Shown here: piece by piece, positions 51,277-59,629 of the stretch | How the letters are laid out: each line of letters starts with the position of its first letter | Position numbering within the stretch: position 1 is the stretch's first letter | From: Firm-04 sp964479595 | Lineage (GTDB): Bacteria > Bacillota > Clostridia > Oscillospirales > Ruminococcaceae | Assembly: GCA_964479595.1 (NCBI GenBank) | Contig: CAYZMU010000002.1 | Location: 1-64,000, forward strand | Length of the DNA stretch: 64,000 bases | Direction of reading: 5' to 3' | Made by a program: the position numbers and the translations under genes | The notes under the pieces: model-generated | What the model saw: the letters and a program-made list of their open reading frames with translations, nothing else | Told to the model about the DNA's origin: nothing | Databases searched by the model: none

Positions 51277-51522
51277 ATGGATTCCAGAGTCGCGATTATC
51301 GGCATTCTTTTGGAGGATATCGACCAGTCCGCGCGCGTCAACGCGCTGCTGCACGAGGCGGGTTCGTATATCATCGGGCGCATGGGGATTCCCTATCCGC
51401 GCCGCAATCTGCACATTATCAGTGTCGCCATTGACGCCCCGCAGGACATCATCAATGAGCTTTCCGGGAAACTGGGGCGTCTGGACGGCGTTTCCGTCAA
51501 GACACTGTATTCCCGGCAATAA
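51277..51522 (+). CDS. TM1266-family iron-only hydrogenase system regulator
   Basis: 81 residues matching the TM1266 family: RVAIIGILLEDIDQSARVNALLHEAG, YIIGRMGIPYPRRNLHIISVAIDAP and the ending GKLGRLDGVSVKTLYS. The family has a NikR-C-like ACT fold and is found with [FeFe]-hydrogenase maturation genes. It lies nine bases after the exporter, while hydG is about 13 kb away, so its position is unexpected. Confidence 0.88.
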   Translation: MDSRVAIIGILLEDIDQSARVNALLHEAGSYIIGRMGIPYPRRNLHIISVAIDAPQDIINELSGKLGRLDGVSVKTLYSRQ

Positions 51523-51526
51523 ACAA

Positions 51527-51584
51527 GACCCCTATCCCGAAATTCGCGAGAACACGCGCTTTTCAGGATAGGGGTCCGGTTTTT
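51527..51584 (+). terminator. Terminator after the marR-ABC-TM1266 operon
   Basis: GACCCCTATCC (51527-51537) is fully complementary to GGATAGGGGTC (51566-51576), with inner pairing GAAA/TTTC and CGCG/CGCG, then CGGTTTTT. Confidence 0.88.
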
Positions 51585-51597
51585 CAGAAGCGGTGGT

Positions 51598-53409
51598 TCA
51601 ATCGTCATCGTCGAATTTCAGCACCGCCATAAACGCCTCAGACGGGATTTCCACGCTGCCGAGCTTGCGCATCCGCTTCTTGCCCTCCTTCTGCTTTTCG
51701 AGCAGCTTTTTCTTTCGCGTGATATCCCCGCCGTAGCACTTCGCGAGGACATCCTTTCGCAGCGCCTTGACGGTTTCCCGCGCGATGATCTTTCCGCCGA
51801 CCGCCGCCTGAATGGGAATCTCAAAAAGCTGGCGCGGGATGTTCTCTTTGAGCTTTTCGGCGATTTTGCGCGCTCTGGGGTACGCCTTGTCCGCGTGGAC
51901 GATGAAGGAGAGCGCGTCAACGATTTCGCCGTTGAGCATGAAATCGAGCTTTACGAGCTTGGAGGGCTCGTAGCCCGCCGCCTCGTAGTCCAGAGAGGCG
52001 TAGCCGCGGGTGCGGGATTTCAGCGCGTCAAAGAAATCGTAGATAATCTCGTTGAGCGGGAGCTTATAGTGCAGGTCCGCCCGGTTTTCGTCGAGATACT
52101 GCATATCCCCGAAGACGCCCCTGCGCTCCTGACACAGTTCCATGACCGCGCCGACGTATTCCTTGGGCGTGAGGATTTCCGCCTTGACCACGGGCTCAGA
52201 CGCCTCGGCAATAGAGGCGGGGTCGGGATAGTTGGAAGGGTTGTCGACCAGAATCGTCTCCCCGTCGGTCAATGTCACGCGGTAGACCACGGAGGGCGCG
52301 GTGGTGATTAGGTCCAAATCGTACTCGCGCTCGAGACGTTCCTCGATGATTTCCATGTGCAAAAGCCCCAGAAACCCGCAGCGGAAACCGTACCCGAGCG
52401 CCTGGGAGGTTTCGGGCTCAAAGGAGAGTGAGGCGTCGTTGAGCCGCAGTTTCTCCAGCGCGTCGCGCAAGTCCTCCAGCCGCGCGCCGTCGAGCGGGTA
52501 GATGCCCGAAAAGACCATGGGACTGACTTTGCGGTAGCCCTCCAGCGGCTCGGCGCAGGGGTTTTGCGCCAGCGTCACGGTGTCGCCCACGCGCGTGTCG
52601 CCGATACTCTTGATAGACGCGGTGAGATAGCCCACCTCTCCCGTGTGCAGCACGCCCCGGTTCTGGTGCTCCGAGGCGCTCATAACCCCCGCCTCCACCA
52701 CCGTGAACTCCGCGCCCGTCGCGAAAAGGCGGATGCGGTCGCCCGTGCGCACCACGCCGTCTTTCACGCGCACGTAAATGATAACGCCCTTGTAGGAATC
52801 GTAGAAACTGTCAAAAATAAGCGCGCGCAGCGGCGCGTCGGGGTCGCCGTTCGGCGCGGGAATGTCGCTCACAATCCGCTCGAGTACTTCCTCAATGTTT
52901 GTGCCGAGCTTGGCGGAGATGCGCGGGGCGTCCATCGCGGGAATGCCGATGACAGATTCGATTTCCTCCGCGACTTTGTCCGGCTCGGCGGACGGAAGGT
53001 CAATTTTGTTAATCACAGGAAGGATTTCCAGGTCCGCCTCCACGGCGAGGAACGTGTTCGCGAGCGTCTGCGCCTCAATCCCCTGCGAGGCGTCCACGAC
53101 GAGAATCGCGCCCTCACACGCCGCCAGCGATCGGCTCACCTCGTAGTTGAAATCCACGTGTCCGGGCGTGTCAATGAGATTGAAGCGGTAGGTTTCGCCG
53201 TCTTTGGCGATGTAGTCAAGCGCCACCGCCCGCGCCTTGATGGTGATTCCGCGCTCGCGCTCGATATCCATATTGTCCAGAAGCTGGTCTTCCATGTCGC
53301 GGCTTTCGACCGCCTTTGTTTTCTCGAGAATGCGGTCTGCCAAAGTTGATTTGCCGTGGTCGATATGCGCGATGATGGAAAAGTTCCGAATGTGGCTTTG
53401 ATTGGGCAA
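51598..53409 (-). CDS. lepA: Elongation factor 4 (LepA)
   Basis: Ribosome-associated back-translocating GTPase. 603 residues: G1 AHIDHGKSTL, G3 DTPGHVDFNYE, G4 NKIDLP, and the LepA-specific C-terminal domain (KCYGGDITRKKKLLEKQKEGKKRM). The start is TTG 53409 (PNQSHIRNFSIIAHIDHG), preceded by GGGGGAG. An upstream in-frame GTG at 53430 lies next to the -10 element and ahead of the transcription start, and longer reading belongs to the divergent gene region. Confidence 0.96.
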   Translation of the reverse strand: MPNQSHIRNFSIIAHIDHGKSTLADRILEKTKAVESRDMEDQLLDNMDIERERGITIKARAVALDYIAKDGETYRFNLIDTPGHVDFNYEVSRSLAACEGAILVVDASQGIEAQTLANTFLAVEADLEILPVINKIDLPSAEPDKVAEEIESVIGIPAMDAPRISAKLGTNIEEVLERIVSDIPAPNGDPDAPLRALIFDSFYDSYKGVIIYVRVKDGVVRTGDRIRLFATGAEFTVVEAGVMSASEHQNRGVLHTGEVGYLTASIKSIGDTRVGDTVTLAQNPCAEPLEGYRKVSPMVFSGIYPLDGARLEDLRDALEKLRLNDASLSFEPETSQALGYGFRCGFLGLLHMEIIEERLEREYDLDLITTAPSVVYRVTLTDGETILVDNPSNYPDPASIAEASEPVVKAEILTPKEYVGAVMELCQERRGVFGDMQYLDENRADLHYKLPLNEIIYDFFDALKSRTRGYASLDYEAAGYEPSKLVKLDFMLNGEIVDALSFIVHADKAYPRARKIAEKLKENIPRQLFEIPIQAAVGGKIIARETVKALRKDVLAKCYGGDITRKKKLLEKQKEGKKRMRKLGSVEIPSEAFMAVLKFDDDD

Positions 53410-53430
53410 AATGCTCTCCCCCTTTTCCAC

Positions 53431-53459
53431 AGTATACCACAAACCGCCGAAAATTGCAA
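53431..53459 (-). promoter_or_regulatory. Promoter of lepA
   Basis: Minus-strand TTGCAA (53454-53459) and TATACT (53431-53436), 17-base spacer, extended -10 TGTGG. Confidence 0.87.
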
Positions 53460-53464
53460 GGGTC

Positions 53465-53493
53465 TTGCCTTTTGACCGCGACTGTGGTATAAT
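53465..53493 (+). promoter_or_regulatory. Promoter of the DUF5662 gene
   Basis: TTGCCT at 53465-53470 and TATAAT at 53488-53493, 17-base spacer, extended -10 TGTGG. Diverges from lepA. Confidence 0.82.
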
Positions 53494-53523
53494 AGAAGAG
53501 AATGAGAACCGGGAGGGATTGCC

Positions 53524-54054
53524 TTGCCTTTGCATCCTGTCGCCCATTTGCGGACGATTCTGCGCCACAAGCGCCTTGTGCTGCGCCACTGTGTGATGGC
53601 GGGGATTCCGCTGCAGGGGCTTTTGCACGATTTGTCGAAGTTTTCCCCGACGGAGTTTATCCCGGGCATGCTCTACTATCAGGGCAGCCGCAGCCCCAAC
53701 GAGGCGGAGCGCGAACACGTGGGGTATTCCGCCGCGTGGATGCACCACAAGGGCAGAAACCGCCATCATTTTGAGTACTGGAGCGATATCAACCCCCGGA
53801 CCCGCGAATATGAGCCTGTGGAAATGCCCACGCGCTACCTTATCGAGATGTTCTGCGACCGGGTCGCGGCGAGCAAGGTCTATCGCGGCGCGGCTTACCG
53901 CGACAGCGACCCGCTTGACTACTTCCTGCGCGGTATGGACCACAATCGCCCCATTCACCCCAAGACCGCCAAGAAACTGCTGAAACTTCTGACCATGCTC
54001 GCGAACGAGGGCGAGGAGAAAACATTCGCCTATATCCGCCGGCTGCGAAAATAG
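53524..54054 (+). CDS. DUF5662 family protein
   Basis: 176 residues, TTG start at 53524 with GGGAGGG upstream. Family pattern is clear: GIPLQGLLHDLSKFSPTEF, YYQGSRSPNEAEREHVGYS, WMHHKGRNRHHFEYW and MPTRYLIEMFCDRVAASKVY. The His/Asp spacing (LLHDLSK, HHKGRNRHH) resembles HD-type metal-binding folds, which suggests a hydrolase, but no activity is established. It is 12 bases before the next gene. Confidence 0.8.
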   Translation: MPLHPVAHLRTILRHKRLVLRHCVMAGIPLQGLLHDLSKFSPTEFIPGMLYYQGSRSPNEAEREHVGYSAAWMHHKGRNRHHFEYWSDINPRTREYEPVEMPTRYLIEMFCDRVAASKVYRGAAYRDSDPLDYFLRGMDHNRPIHPKTAKKLLKLLTMLANEGEEKTFAYIRRLRK

Positions 54055-54066
54055 AGGAGGAACGCT

Positions 54067-54999
54067 ATGAGAATCCGTTTTCACCTGCCCGATTTTACGC
54101 ACAATCTCAATCTGAACCTGCTGCTCTACGAACTCATGCGGGAGTTTCCGGAAGCCTTTTACGAGGGCGTGGAAATCGGCTCTTTCTACGGCGAGTTTCC
54201 GACTTCCCTGTGGAACGGCGGCAGAACTCTGGGCTCGATCTTTCCCGAAAACGAGATGCGCTACTGCATTGACGAGATGAACCGCCGGGGGATATCCCTG
54301 CGCTACACGTTCACCAACCCGCTCATCAACAAGAGCCATCTCGATGACGCCCACTGCAACCGCTGCCTGAGAATCGCGCAGCGCGAGGACAAGTTAAACG
54401 GTGTGATCGTCGTGTCGGAGGATCTGGAGCACTATGTGCGGAAGAATTACCCCGGCTTTCAGATCATTTCCTCCACCTGCAAACAAATCCGGGACGTGGA
54501 CGCGCTCTGTGAGGAACTCGAGCGTTTCGATGTCGTGGTTTTGGATTATAATTTCAACAATCAGTGGGAGATCCTCGAAAAACTCCCGCATAAAGAGCGC
54601 GTGGAACTGCTCTGCAACGCCGTCTGTGTGCCGGACTGCCCGCGCCGCCGCGCGCATTACCAGTATCTCGGGCGAACACAGATGGCTTATTTTGAGCATT
54701 TAAAGAAAAACGGGCCGCGCGTGCCGTTTCACAATCCCGAATCCTTTGAGTGCCCCTATCCGGGGAAGCTCATCTACGAAATCCAGGACCACAGCACTTT
54801 CATCTCCCCGGAGGACATTCTGGAAAAGTACGCGCCGATGGGCTTTGAGAATTTTAAGCTGGAGGGGCGCTCTGCCACGCTGTTCAACAATATGGAAACC
54901 TATCTCTACTACATGGTAAAGCCCGAATACCGCGACAAACTTCGCTTAATTTATCTGCTCTCGCTGCAGAAAAGCGAAATTATTTCAGTAAACGATTAA
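54067..54999 (+). CDS. U32-peptidase-like protein of unknown function
   Basis: 310 residues, soluble. The alternating pattern (GVIVVSEDLEHYV, FQIISSTCKQI, FDVVVLDYNFNN) fits a TIM barrel, and LLCNAVCVPDCPRRRAHYQYLG with Cys at similar spacing to the Cys cluster of U32-type proteins suggests a metal or Fe-S site. Related proteins occur as unassigned open reading frames in Clostridia. The position, 11 bases before aroB, suggests the same transcript. Function unknown. Confidence 0.6.
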   Translation: MRIRFHLPDFTHNLNLNLLLYELMREFPEAFYEGVEIGSFYGEFPTSLWNGGRTLGSIFPENEMRYCIDEMNRRGISLRYTFTNPLINKSHLDDAHCNRCLRIAQREDKLNGVIVVSEDLEHYVRKNYPGFQIISSTCKQIRDVDALCEELERFDVVVLDYNFNNQWEILEKLPHKERVELLCNAVCVPDCPRRRAHYQYLGRTQMAYFEHLKKNGPRVPFHNPESFECPYPGKLIYEIQDHSTFISPEDILEKYAPMGFENFKLEGRSATLFNNMETYLYYMVKPEYRDKLRLIYLLSLQKSEIISVND

Positions 55000-55009
55000 G
55001 GAGACCGCT

Positions 55010-56080
55010 ATGCGTTTGAGAAATCTGACGACCGCCTCCGGAGAAAGTTATCCGATTTACACAGGAGCGGGGCTGCTCGAGAAAATCGGGGAAATGCTCC
55101 GCGAAATTCTGCCGCCCTGCCGTGCTGTGATTGTAACAGACAGCAATGTCGCGCCGCTCTACCTTGAGCGGGCGTGTGGGGCGCTGCGCGGCGCGGGCTT
55201 TGAGGTCAGCAGCGAGGTCGTGCCTGCCGGCGAGGAGAGCAAATCTTTTGCCGTGCTGGAGCGGGTGGCGGAGGACTTCGCGCAGGCGCGTCTGACCCGC
55301 TCGGATCTGGCGGTCGCGCTGGGAGGCGGCGTTGTCGGCGATTTGACAGGATTCGCGGCGGGTTGCTATTTGAGGGGGATTCGTTTCGCACAGATTCCGA
55401 CCACGCTGCTCGCCGCCGTGGACGCCTCTGTCGGGGGAAAGACGGCGGTGAATCTGCGCCACGGCAAGAATCTCGCCGGGGTGTTCCATCAGCCCGTCGC
55501 GGTGATCTGCGATACCGACACGCTGGCGACTCTGGACGCGCATCAGTTGGCGGACGGCGCCGCGGAGGCGATAAAGCAGGGGATTCTCGGCGATGAGACG
55601 CTGTTTGGCATTTACGAAAGCGGCAGCCCCGAAACGGAACTTGAGGAGATTATTGACCGCTGTGTCGCGTACAAGGCGTCCGTTGTGGCGGCGGACCCCC
55701 GCGAAAAGGGGCTGCGCAAGCTGCTCAATCTCGGCCACACGCCCGCGCACGCGATAGAGCTGCTCAGTGATTTTGAGATTTCGCACGGGCACGCGGTCGC
55801 GGTCGGGATTGCGATGGCGGCGCGCGCGGCGCAAAGAGGCGGGCTGCTGCGCGCTGAGGACAGAGACCGGATTCTTTCGGCGCTCACACGGGCGAATCTG
55901 CCTGTGACCTGCCCGTACAGTCCCGAGGAAATGGCGCGTGCCGCCGTCAATGACAAGAAGGCCGCCGACACGCACATCACGATTATTCTGCCGGAGAGAA
56001 TCGGGCACTGCCGCATGGAGACGATTCCCATACAGAATCTTCAGGATTTCTTCGAGGCGGGAATGGAGGAGAATTCATGA
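55010..56080 (+). CDS. aroB: 3-dehydroquinate synthase
   Basis: Second step of the shikimate pathway; NAD- and metal-dependent cyclisation of DAHP. 356 residues with GGGVVGDLTGFAAG (NAD loop), DASVGGKTAVN, metal ligands in LGHTPAHAIE and HGHAVAVG. First of a compact aroB-aroA-aroC-pheA cluster; its stop overlaps aroA by four bases. Confidence 0.96.
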   Translation: MRLRNLTTASGESYPIYTGAGLLEKIGEMLREILPPCRAVIVTDSNVAPLYLERACGALRGAGFEVSSEVVPAGEESKSFAVLERVAEDFAQARLTRSDLAVALGGGVVGDLTGFAAGCYLRGIRFAQIPTTLLAAVDASVGGKTAVNLRHGKNLAGVFHQPVAVICDTDTLATLDAHQLADGAAEAIKQGILGDETLFGIYESGSPETELEEIIDRCVAYKASVVAADPREKGLRKLLNLGHTPAHAIELLSDFEISHGHAVAVGIAMAARAAQRGGLLRAEDRDRILSALTRANLPVTCPYSPEEMARAAVNDKKAADTHITIILPERIGHCRMETIPIQNLQDFFEAGMEENS

Positions 56081-57360
56081 GCATCACCTGCTTCCCCGCG
56101 CGGCTTTGCGGAACGGTGGCTGCCATCCCGTCCAAATCCGACGCGCACCGCAAGCTGATTCTGACGGCACTTTCCGATAACGGCGGGGTGTTGCCGCTTT
56201 CCGAGCCGCTCTGCGAGGATTTGTCCGCGACGGTCGCCTGTCTGGAGGCGCTGGGCGCCGGCTTTTCGTATCAAAGCGGCGGGCTTGCCGTCACGCCGAT
56301 ACGCCCCGTGTCCGACGCGGCGCTTCCGTGCGGGGAGAGCGGTTCCACGCTGCGGTTTCTGCTGCCTGTCGCGATGTGCGTCTGTCCCCGGGTGTCCATG
56401 AGCGGGAAGGGGCGGCTCCCTCAGCGTCCTATCGGGGCGCTTACCGCCGAAATGTCGCGCCACGGCGTCACTTTCGAGTCTGAGACACTTCCGCTTTCCG
56501 CGAGCGGAACCCTCAGAGGCGGGGAATATGCCATCGCTGGCAATATCAGTTCCCAGTTTTTAAGCGGGCTGCTCATGGCGCTGCCGCTTTGCGGGGACGA
56601 CAGCGTGATCTCCCTGACGACGCCGCTGGAATCCGCTCCGTATGTCGAGATGACCCTTTCCGTGCTGCGGCTTTTCGGCATTTCCGTCACGTGCCGTACG
56701 GGTGAAAACGGCCTGCCGCGCTTTTTTGTCCGGGGCGGTCAGCGCCCGCACGCCCCCGAAACGATTCCGGTGGAGGGGGACTGGTCCAACGCGGCGTTTT
56801 TCCTCGCGGCAGGCGCGCTTTCGCCGGCTCCGGGGATACGCGTCACGGGGCTTTCGGAGGATTCCGCGCAGGGGGACAGCCAGATCCTCAAGATTTTGAG
56901 CGGCGCGGGCGCGGCTGTGGAGCGTTCAGAGCGGGGCATTGCCGTCAGCGGCGGAAAGCTTTCGGCTGTGGACGCGGATATGCGCGAAATCCCGGATCTT
57001 CTGCCCATCCTGGCGGTCGTCGCGGCCTTTTGCGAGGGCGAATCGCACTTTCGAAACGCTGCCAGACTCCGCCTGAAAGAATCCGACCGCCTCAGCGCGG
57101 TTTCGGGAATGCTCAGAGCGCTCGGCGGGGATGTTACGGAGGAACCTGACGCGCTGATTGTGCGCGGGACGGCGCTCCGCGGCGGGGAGACAGACGCGAA
57201 AAACGACCACCGTCTTGTTATGGCGGCAGCGGTTGCGGCAGCGTTCGGTTCCGCCCCGGTTACGATTCAGGGCGCGCGGGCGGTTCGGAAGTCCTACCCG
57301 GGTTTCTTTACGGATTATGAAAGTCTTGGAGGGAAGACAAGTGGCATCGAGCTTTGGTGA
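56077..57360 (+). CDS. aroA: 5-enolpyruvylshikimate-3-phosphate synthase
   Basis: Sixth shikimate step, joining PEP to shikimate 3-phosphate. 427 residues; SKSDAHRKLILTAL near the start, GESGSTLRFLLPVA (substrate loop), and RLKESDRLSAV near the C-terminus. The Gly of the glyphosate-sensitive motif region is replaced in context by a GESGS form, so class I/II status needs alignment. Overlaps aroC by 20 bases. Confidence 0.95.
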   Translation: MSITCFPARLCGTVAAIPSKSDAHRKLILTALSDNGGVLPLSEPLCEDLSATVACLEALGAGFSYQSGGLAVTPIRPVSDAALPCGESGSTLRFLLPVAMCVCPRVSMSGKGRLPQRPIGALTAEMSRHGVTFESETLPLSASGTLRGGEYAIAGNISSQFLSGLLMALPLCGDDSVISLTTPLESAPYVEMTLSVLRLFGISVTCRTGENGLPRFFVRGGQRPHAPETIPVEGDWSNAAFFLAAGALSPAPGIRVTGLSEDSAQGDSQILKILSGAGAAVERSERGIAVSGGKLSAVDADMREIPDLLPILAVVAAFCEGESHFRNAARLRLKESDRLSAVSGMLRALGGDVTEEPDALIVRGTALRGGETDAKNDHRLVMAAAVAAAFGSAPVTIQGARAVRKSYPGFFTDYESLGGKTSGIELW

Positions 57361-58471
57361 AACCTTGCGCGTGAGCGTTTTCGGGGAATCGCACGGCGAC
57401 AGCGTCGGTGTTCTGCTCGACGGTCTGCCCGCGGGTTTTGAGATTTCCTCTGACGAGCTCGCGGCGTTTATGGCGCGGCGTCAGGGCGGCAACGACGCGT
57501 ATTCCACCCCGCGCAAAGAGCCCGATATACCGGAATTTCTCTCGGGCGTCTCACAGGGCAGAACCAACGGTTTTCCGCTCTGTATCCGCATTGCCAACAC
57601 CAACACCCGCTCCGGCGACTACAAAGCCCTCGCGGACTTGCCCCGCCCTTCCCACGCGGATTACACGGCGTGGGCAAAGTGGAACGGAAAGGCGGATTTG
57701 ACGGGCGGCGGACATTTTTCGGGGCGTCTGACGGCGCCGCTGTGTGCCGCGGGCGGCATTGCCAAGCAGATTCTGCGCGCGCGGGGCGTTCTTGTGGGGG
57801 CCCATCTCTATTCTGTGGGAGAGGTCAGCGACACGCCCTTTCCGCTGTACCCGGACGCGGCTCTTTTTGACGAGATTGCGCGGCGGGAGTTTCCGGTGAT
57901 TTCCCCTAAGGCGGGGGAGCGGATGGCGCAGGAGATTCTCAACGCGCGTGCCGAGTCTGATTCCGTGGGCGGGATTGTGGAATGCGCGGTGACGGGTCTT
58001 GAGGCGGGGCTCGGGGACCCGATGTTTGACGGAATGGAAAACAGGCTCTCGCGCGTGCTTTTCGGGATACCCGCTGTCAAGGCACTGGAATTCGGCGGCG
58101 GCTTTGCGATCTGCCGCTCGCGCGGTTCTCAGGTCAATGATCCGTTTTGTGTCCGCGACGGCGTCATTCGCACCGAGACCAACTACAGCGGCGGGATTCA
58201 GGGCGGCATTACCAACGGGATGCCTGTCCTGTTTCGTGTGGGATTCAAGCCCACCCCCTCGATTTCCCGCGAGCAGCGCACCGTTTCGCTCTCGGGCATG
58301 GAGGAGCGCACGCTTCAGATCAAAGGCCGCCACGACCCCTGTGTCGCGCGGCGCGCCGTGCCGGTTGTGGAGGCGTGCGCGGCTCTGACGGTGCTGGATG
58401 TGCTCCTGGGCGAGCGGGCTGGCGCGGTGGAAAACGGGAAAGGAAACAGTGAAGATGAAGGAACTTTCTGA
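57341..58471 (+). CDS. aroC: Chorismate synthase
   Basis: Last common aromatic step; FMN-dependent loss of phosphate from EPSP. 376 residues with GESHGDSVGVLLDGLPAG, GGHFSGRLTAPLCAAG and GGIQGGITNGMPV. I use GTG 57341 (VASSFGETLRVSVFGESHG), preceded by TTGGAGGG inside aroA; upstream reading would add unrelated residues. Overlaps pheA by 17 bases. Confidence 0.96.
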   Translation: MASSFGETLRVSVFGESHGDSVGVLLDGLPAGFEISSDELAAFMARRQGGNDAYSTPRKEPDIPEFLSGVSQGRTNGFPLCIRIANTNTRSGDYKALADLPRPSHADYTAWAKWNGKADLTGGGHFSGRLTAPLCAAGGIAKQILRARGVLVGAHLYSVGEVSDTPFPLYPDAALFDEIARREFPVISPKAGERMAQEILNARAESDSVGGIVECAVTGLEAGLGDPMFDGMENRLSRVLFGIPAVKALEFGGGFAICRSRGSQVNDPFCVRDGVIRTETNYSGGIQGGITNGMPVLFRVGFKPTPSISREQRTVSLSGMEERTLQIKGRHDPCVARRAVPVVEACAALTVLDVLLGERAGAVENGKGNSEDEGTF

Positions 58472-59603
58472 AGTCCGGCAGGAACTCGACGGAATTGACA
58501 GCGAAATCTTAAAGCTTTTCGTGCGCCGCATGGAGCTTATCGACGTGGTCGCGGATATCAAGCGCGGCGACAAATCCCGTCCGCTCTACGACCCGGAGCG
58601 CGAGCGCGGAATTCTGAGCCGCGTGCGGGAAAACGCCGGAGAATTCGGCGACGCGGCGTACAGACTCTTCGGCACGATTCTGGAGCTTTCCCGCAGCAGA
58701 CAGGCGTCGCAGCTGATTCCCGCCACGGAAGTCGCCGCGCGGGTTGCCGCGATGTGTGCCAATGAGCGTCCGGTTTTTCCGCGCACAGGGCGTATCGCGG
58801 TTTCGGGGATTGAGGGCTGCTACGCGGCCGCGGCGGCACAGCGCGTTCTGCCTGAGGGCGATATTGTCTTTGTCAACGGCTTCCGCGCGGTGGTTCAGGC
58901 GGTCACGGAAGGGCTCTGCCAGTTCGGGATTCTGCCGATTGAGAACAGTTCCAACGGTTCGGTGCGCGCGGTGCTGGATTTGCTGCGCGAACCCGGGCTT
59001 ACGATTGTCCGCGGTGTCAGGCTGCTGATTCACCATGTGCTGCTGACGCAAAAGCACACGAAACTTTCCGAAATCCGGACGGTTTACACCCACGAGCAGT
59101 CGATAGGGCAGTGCTCGGAATTTCTCGGGACGCTCAAGGGCGTGGATATCATTCCCTGTGTCAGCAACGCGCACGCGGCGAAACGCGCCTCGGCGGCGCA
59201 TGACAAATCCGTTGCCGCGATTGCGGGGGAAACCTGCGCGAAACTCTACGGGCTTTCCGTCGCGGCGGATTCCATTCAGAACCAGGAAAACAATGACACG
59301 CGCTTTCTCTGTGTAACCAAGGGCGATGTCTGCTACGCGGGCGCCCAGCGCATGAGTCTGATGCTCACCTGTGCCAACTCTCCCGGCGCGCTCAACGCCA
59401 TGATCGCGAAAATCGCCGCGCTGGGGCTCAATATGTGCAAGCTTGAGAGCATTCCCATTCCCGGGACAAACTTCACCTACCGCTTCTTTATGGATTTGGA
59501 GGCGTCCCTGCACAGCGAGGGCGTTCTGGGGCTGCTGTGCGAGATGGAGCGCGGCTGTGATTCCTTTACGCTGCTGGGCAATTATTCGGAAATTGTGGGC
59601 TGA
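58455..59603 (+). CDS. pheA: Bifunctional chorismate mutase/prephenate dehydratase
   Basis: Converts chorismate through prephenate to phenylpyruvate. 382 residues: AroQ chorismate mutase (about 1-85; LSEVRQELDGIDSEILKLFVRRMEL), prephenate dehydratase (about 105-285; LPIENSSNGSVRAVLDLL and DTRFLCVT with the catalytic Thr-Arg-Phe), ACT domain (about 295-375; PGALNAMIAKIAALGLNM). The ACT motif usually written ESRP reads ESIP, which may alter phenylalanine feedback. ATG 58455 lies 10 bases after AAAGGA. Confidence 0.95.
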   Translation: MKELSEVRQELDGIDSEILKLFVRRMELIDVVADIKRGDKSRPLYDPERERGILSRVRENAGEFGDAAYRLFGTILELSRSRQASQLIPATEVAARVAAMCANERPVFPRTGRIAVSGIEGCYAAAAAQRVLPEGDIVFVNGFRAVVQAVTEGLCQFGILPIENSSNGSVRAVLDLLREPGLTIVRGVRLLIHHVLLTQKHTKLSEIRTVYTHEQSIGQCSEFLGTLKGVDIIPCVSNAHAAKRASAAHDKSVAAIAGETCAKLYGLSVAADSIQNQENNDTRFLCVTKGDVCYAGAQRMSLMLTCANSPGALNAMIAKIAALGLNMCKLESIPIPGTNFTYRFFMDLEASLHSEGVLGLLCEMERGCDSFTLLGNYSEIVG

Positions 59604-59629
59604 CGCCAAAACTCCCGGGGGTGAATGTC

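Noticed and set aside
51598..54354. A 918-residue reading of lepA
   Set aside because: The extra 300 residues run through the lepA promoter and antisense to the DUF5662 gene, and no LepA has them.
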